A DNA stretch of 64,000 nucleotides. Source: Pelargonium tetragonum (taxonomy: Eukaryota > Streptophyta > Magnoliopsida > Geraniales > Geraniaceae). The stretch is taken from positions 56,742 through 120,741 of the forward strand of contig JAYMTL010000050.1 of assembly GCA_036897445.1 (NCBI GenBank), given 5' to 3'. Numbering within the stretch: position 1 is the first letter of the stretch; each line of letters opens with the position of its first letter. The notes under the pieces are model-generated. The model ran no database searches, was not told where the DNA came from, and saw nothing but the letters and a program-made list of their open reading frames with translations. This document shows positions 60,200-64,000 of this stretch, piece after piece. The translations under genes were made by a program, and so were the position numbers.

Positions 60200-63100
60200 T
60201 ACTAACTATTCTCTAAACTAGAAAAGTATACTACCTAACTAAATTTCAATTAGGAAAACCCTAATCAATCTTAAGGGGCTTCCTTATTTAGTGTTAAGTC
60301 TATAGGATACTTTACAAAAGCGCTATACCATATTACAAATTATTAAGCGCTTTACTTTTTTGAAAACGGAATTTACTCGTATCGGATCCTTTTTTTGTAG
60401 TAAAAATGACTGATTGTTATAAATAGAACGCTAGGCCCGCTTTTTTAGACCTCGGTATGAAACTCCTATTAAACCTAAGCAAGAACTTTAAAAAGGGTAA
60501 CTTGAACGGATAAAAAAACGCCCCCCCTGAAAGGGAAGGGTCCCTTAAAGCTTCCAGAGAGGAGTGCTTAACTAAAAAGTAAACTCCCTAAGGCCTAGAC
60601 AGCGCCCTGCCTACTCAAAGCACAAAAATAAGATAAAAAGGGATGCTATGAAGTAATTTATCACCAAAAAGTATCCCGAAAATCTTCCTAAATATTTGCC
60701 GGGGTAGTCGAGGTCAAATTAGCTCATGAAAATTCCAGTATACACTTAAGAATCCCGTGCCATTTGCTCTCTTAAAGTTGGCTTTCAAAATGTCCCGTTA
60801 GTAAAAAAAGATGCAGGAATCCTAAGCTCTATCGCTTATAAGTTTATGTACTGGGCCCTTAAAATTTAAACAAAAATGAATTCGCACTTTGCTCATTAAC
60901 TAGGTATTTACCGAGGCCGCTGCTAGGACTTTTACGAAACAAATTTCTAGAAGTTTAATATTGCCTAGGGTAGCTTTTCTGTCTTGGGCAGGCTGCTAAT
61001 TACTCCCCTTTCATTTTTTTTTAGAAATTTCTTCCTCTTTTTTGGGACTTAAGTGAATGCTGGGTTTCTCTTAAACTTGCTCAATAGAAACTAGGGATAG
61101 TACTGTAACAATAAATAGTTTTTGGTTCTTCTCTTAGAATAGGTTCTAAATGCATGAGAAAAAGCAGGAAGTATAATATATTTCTGTATATCCTAAATTC
61201 AGTAGTAACCCAAACCAGGATACTTTATCTTTATGCAAATGCTGAGGGTAGAGTTTTCTAAATTTTTATTGTTATGAAAAAAAAAGAATGGATAATTAAA
61301 GATACCCGGTTTTGGTCAATAGATGTTAACATCCACCTAGGAATAGAAAGGAATTAACCTCGGCTTTAATTGCAAGTAAGAGCGAAGTGTCAAATATTTA
61401 CGTTAAAAGCAATTCTATGCCTTTTTTCGATACGTTTAACGTGGTAAAAGCAAATACTAAAATTTTTTATTCCTTACGCCTCCGCGCAAAAATCTTGTTG
61501 CACTCCCGAAGTAAAAACACATAATTCCTCTTTCAGGGTACACCCAGTATCCTAAAATGCTAATAATACTGCGCCTTTTCAAAGAAAAACAAACCTCCCG
61601 TAGGACTCTTCTAAGTTTCAGCAGGTTTCTTATTTCTGATGTAGCTAAAACCCTTTCTTTTTTGAATGTATGTGAAACATTTCTCTGCCTTATACAATTA
61701 AGTATAGCTTTTACGCTAAAGTGCCCGTGCTAAAAACGGGGTTTGAACTTTTATAAAAAGCCGGTTGTAAGCAAGCCTTTATAATTGAGACTTTCCAAAA
61801 AGGAGTTGCATTCTTTTATTAAAAGTCTTATAAATTTGTAGTATTACTGAAATGCTTTTCTAATTTATATGACTTAGACCCCCCTCTTGTTCTGGAACTA
61901 AAGCTTCATAAGTGTGATAGGGGGTAGGGCAAACTCCAACAATTTTCTCAAGCATATGGATATATTACTAAATTGTCTACCTCCAACGACTTCTTAACTT
62001 ATAAGAGCTTACGTACGTATCGAATTCATCCTATACAGATTCCCTTATAGTATTTCCAAAACCTTGAAGTATCCGAGTTGTTTAGCCACATTAAGAGAAG
62101 AGACTAGGAATTCCAAAAAAGCACCTATAAAGAAAGGCTCCTACAATACTAGGCTAGGTAACTCCAGGCTTGAACCCAAAAATTTCTTTTGTACCGATCA
62201 AATATAAAAAGTCTAAATAGAATCCATTTAATAGTCAAATTTCAAACTAAGGTACATCCTTGTTTAGTAAGCTTCGAAGATAAGCATTAGCCTTTTACGT
62301 TGTCATTATACCAGAATCTTTGATAATATGGGGGGATCAAAATACTTGATACGTGTATTACAATTTTTAACTTCAAGACGGGTTCTTAAAGGTTTTCAAG
62401 GACTAAATAGAAACTCCAGATTTCTGAACCGAGTTCCTTATAATACGACCCAAGAAGTTCAGAGGTATAAAAAGCAAACTTACTTGGATTCGCTAGAGCA
62501 AATAACTTAGTGTTTTTGTTATCCCCTAACTCTTTGGAAAATAACTAAAAACAAAATCAAGGATAAAAAATAGAAAGTTTTTAAGTCTACTAATAAAAGC
62601 GGGCTCTTTAGGCTTTATAAAAGCTGTATCCAGGATACCCCTAGAAAAAGAGATTTATAATCAGAGAAGCTAATACCTAAGTCAACTCATAAGCTGCAAA
62701 TCAAAGAATGTATTCAAATTCCAAAGGGGTCTAGGCCCCCAATTAATTAATAGATAGGCTATTTCCAGACTTTTTTAAAGGGAGTAACCTGGGTTTTTAG
62801 ATAACGATTAACTGCCTTAACTCCGGGTTGATCTAAACACTTGTAACTCATAGAATCTCCAGCCTAGGTTTTAAGTATAAAAATACGACTCTAACTAAAG
62901 GAAGATAGTTCACTCTTTATTAGTTATTGGAACACTTTGAACAATATTATGGTACAGATATACTATAGGAGCTACTTTTTGTATTCCAGCAGGACTCCTG
63001 TAGTTGATAAAGAATAAAAAGGGACCCTCTCGCTCCATAAAGACTGTATAAGAAATTTCAGTAAACAAGTTAAGAAAACCTCTCGAGTTTCTTAATCAAA

Positions 63101-64000
63101 CAAAGTGTTGGGAGTAAGAGTAAGCATTAACCCGCCCTAAGTCCTTGTTCAGATTTATAAGTTAAAGAATAGCAAATTTGACTACTCGCTTATATATAAT
63201 AAAGTCAAAGCTTGGTCAAGAGCGATGGGAAGAGCTAATCTAACGAAGAGGGCACGGAACCTCCACCTGCAAATAGGTTTTACTAAGACTTACAAGTATC
63301 CTGACTTGCTTCTAAGTATTAAAAAAAGGGGGGGGCTCTCTTTTTCAATTAGAAAACTTAATCTCGAATAATTACTTAAAGTAGTAGTACTTTTCATTGA
63401 CGCGTTATTCTGTACTACATCACAATCTAATAACAGTTAAAACTCCTTGAAAATCTCTATTTGCCACCACACACTTAGGAATCCCTTTGTTTAATAAAAA
63501 CTCCTTTTAGCTAAAAGCCATATGATGTGTTTAAGGAGAATGCCTCTAAAGGCTTCCAAAAATGCTTAGCTTCGCGTTACTGCATGGTCTAGCTATCCTT
63601 CTAAATTCCGGATATTCAAAGTCAGTTCGCTTTCCTTAACAAGGTGTAAGTTTTTAATGTGTTACATAAGCCTAAAGGGGGAGCAAAAGAGATTAGAAAT
63701 TTTTTGTATACAGTATAGAATTTTAAGGGTAAACCTATATTATATTTCTACTTAATTTGTTTAGAATAGAAGTTTTTTTTTCAAGAAAGGGTTTTAAGTA
63801 GTTTTCTTGGAACTTCAGGTCTTGCTATTACTTGAAATTTCTTAAAGAGCGAGCATCAATTCCTTTGTTGGCAATTACTCTTTCCTTATACTAACCCATG
63901 CTTGATAGGTTTATTAGTAGATATATGCGAGACCTTAGTTTAGGCCGGATTGAATCAATAAATCAATAAGATTTTTTTGATACCGGAGGGTTTCCTTAAA
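60200..64000. other. Non-coding stretch to the window end, no gene seen
   Basis: One 60-codon frame at 62328-62510 has no domain. AAGGGTCCCTT at 60536-60546 is a perfect mini-palindrome (odd centre) close to a run of seven C. 63321-63335 is a run of seven A followed by eight G. Nothing else recognised. Confidence 0.5.

Noticed and set aside
1-64000. CRISPR array, integron or prophage-type modules
   Set aside because: No regularly spaced short direct repeats with unique spacers, no attC-like series and no phage-length open frames were seen.

Overview
No protein-coding, rRNA or tRNA gene could be supported anywhere in this 64 kb. The DNA is AT-rich (roughly one third G+C by eye). Standard-code open frames never exceed 132 codons. 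At this base composition about 7 percent of random triplets are stops, so the longest chance frame over six strands of 64 kb should be about 120 codons. The observed frames therefore look like chance, and I found no signature domain, operon-like spacing or codon-position bias in the best of them. Searches by eye for conserved rRNA motifs (530 loop, decoding site, peptidyl-transferase and sarcin-ricin loops) and for tRNA T-arms gave no acceptable hit.

The main content is a degenerate dispersed repeat, called family A here. Its core is about 90-120 bp. It begins near TTAACCTCCYT, has a CTTCG..GTCGGTAA centre, continues through an AACGATAAAG-like block and, in the longest copies, ends in GGTAATGYAATTA. 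Several cores are preceded by a recognisable body: a CTAGCTAC / CCCATAAGACC zone, a pyrimidine-rich stretch, then a purine-rich AAGTCAAG..AGAAGAAG stretch and a GT-rich stretch. Copies lie at about 9.7-11.0 kb (three, direct), 13.9-15.2 kb, 16.4 kb (inverted), 18.8-19.0 kb (inverted), 20.2-21.2 kb (direct pair), 24.3-24.8 kb (direct pair), 34.0 kb (inverted), 38.1 kb, 42.0-42.8 kb (mostly inverted) and 59.8-60.2 kb. Direct pairs are spaced about 450-580 bp apart, which suggests a tandem monomer of that size or an element with direct terminal copies. A second duplication, family B, links about 1.08 kb and 3.55 kb by a 24-nt perfect match.

Two compositional features need explaining. The repeats are rich in TA and poor in CA/TG. 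Hand counts in 20281-20640 give TpA/ApT 48/23 and (CpA+TpG)/(ApC+GpT) 31/48, in the range usually read as repeat-induced point mutation (RIP) of filamentous fungi. The first 300 bases give weaker values (28/24 and 24/29). In addition, 2950-3718 contains no TGA in any frame of the + strand, although TAG is frequent there.

My best reading is a non-coding, repeat-bearing AT-rich desert of a eukaryotic genome, possibly a RIP-affected fungal compartment. An expanded intergenic region of a large organelle genome is not excluded. The organism cannot be named from this sequence.
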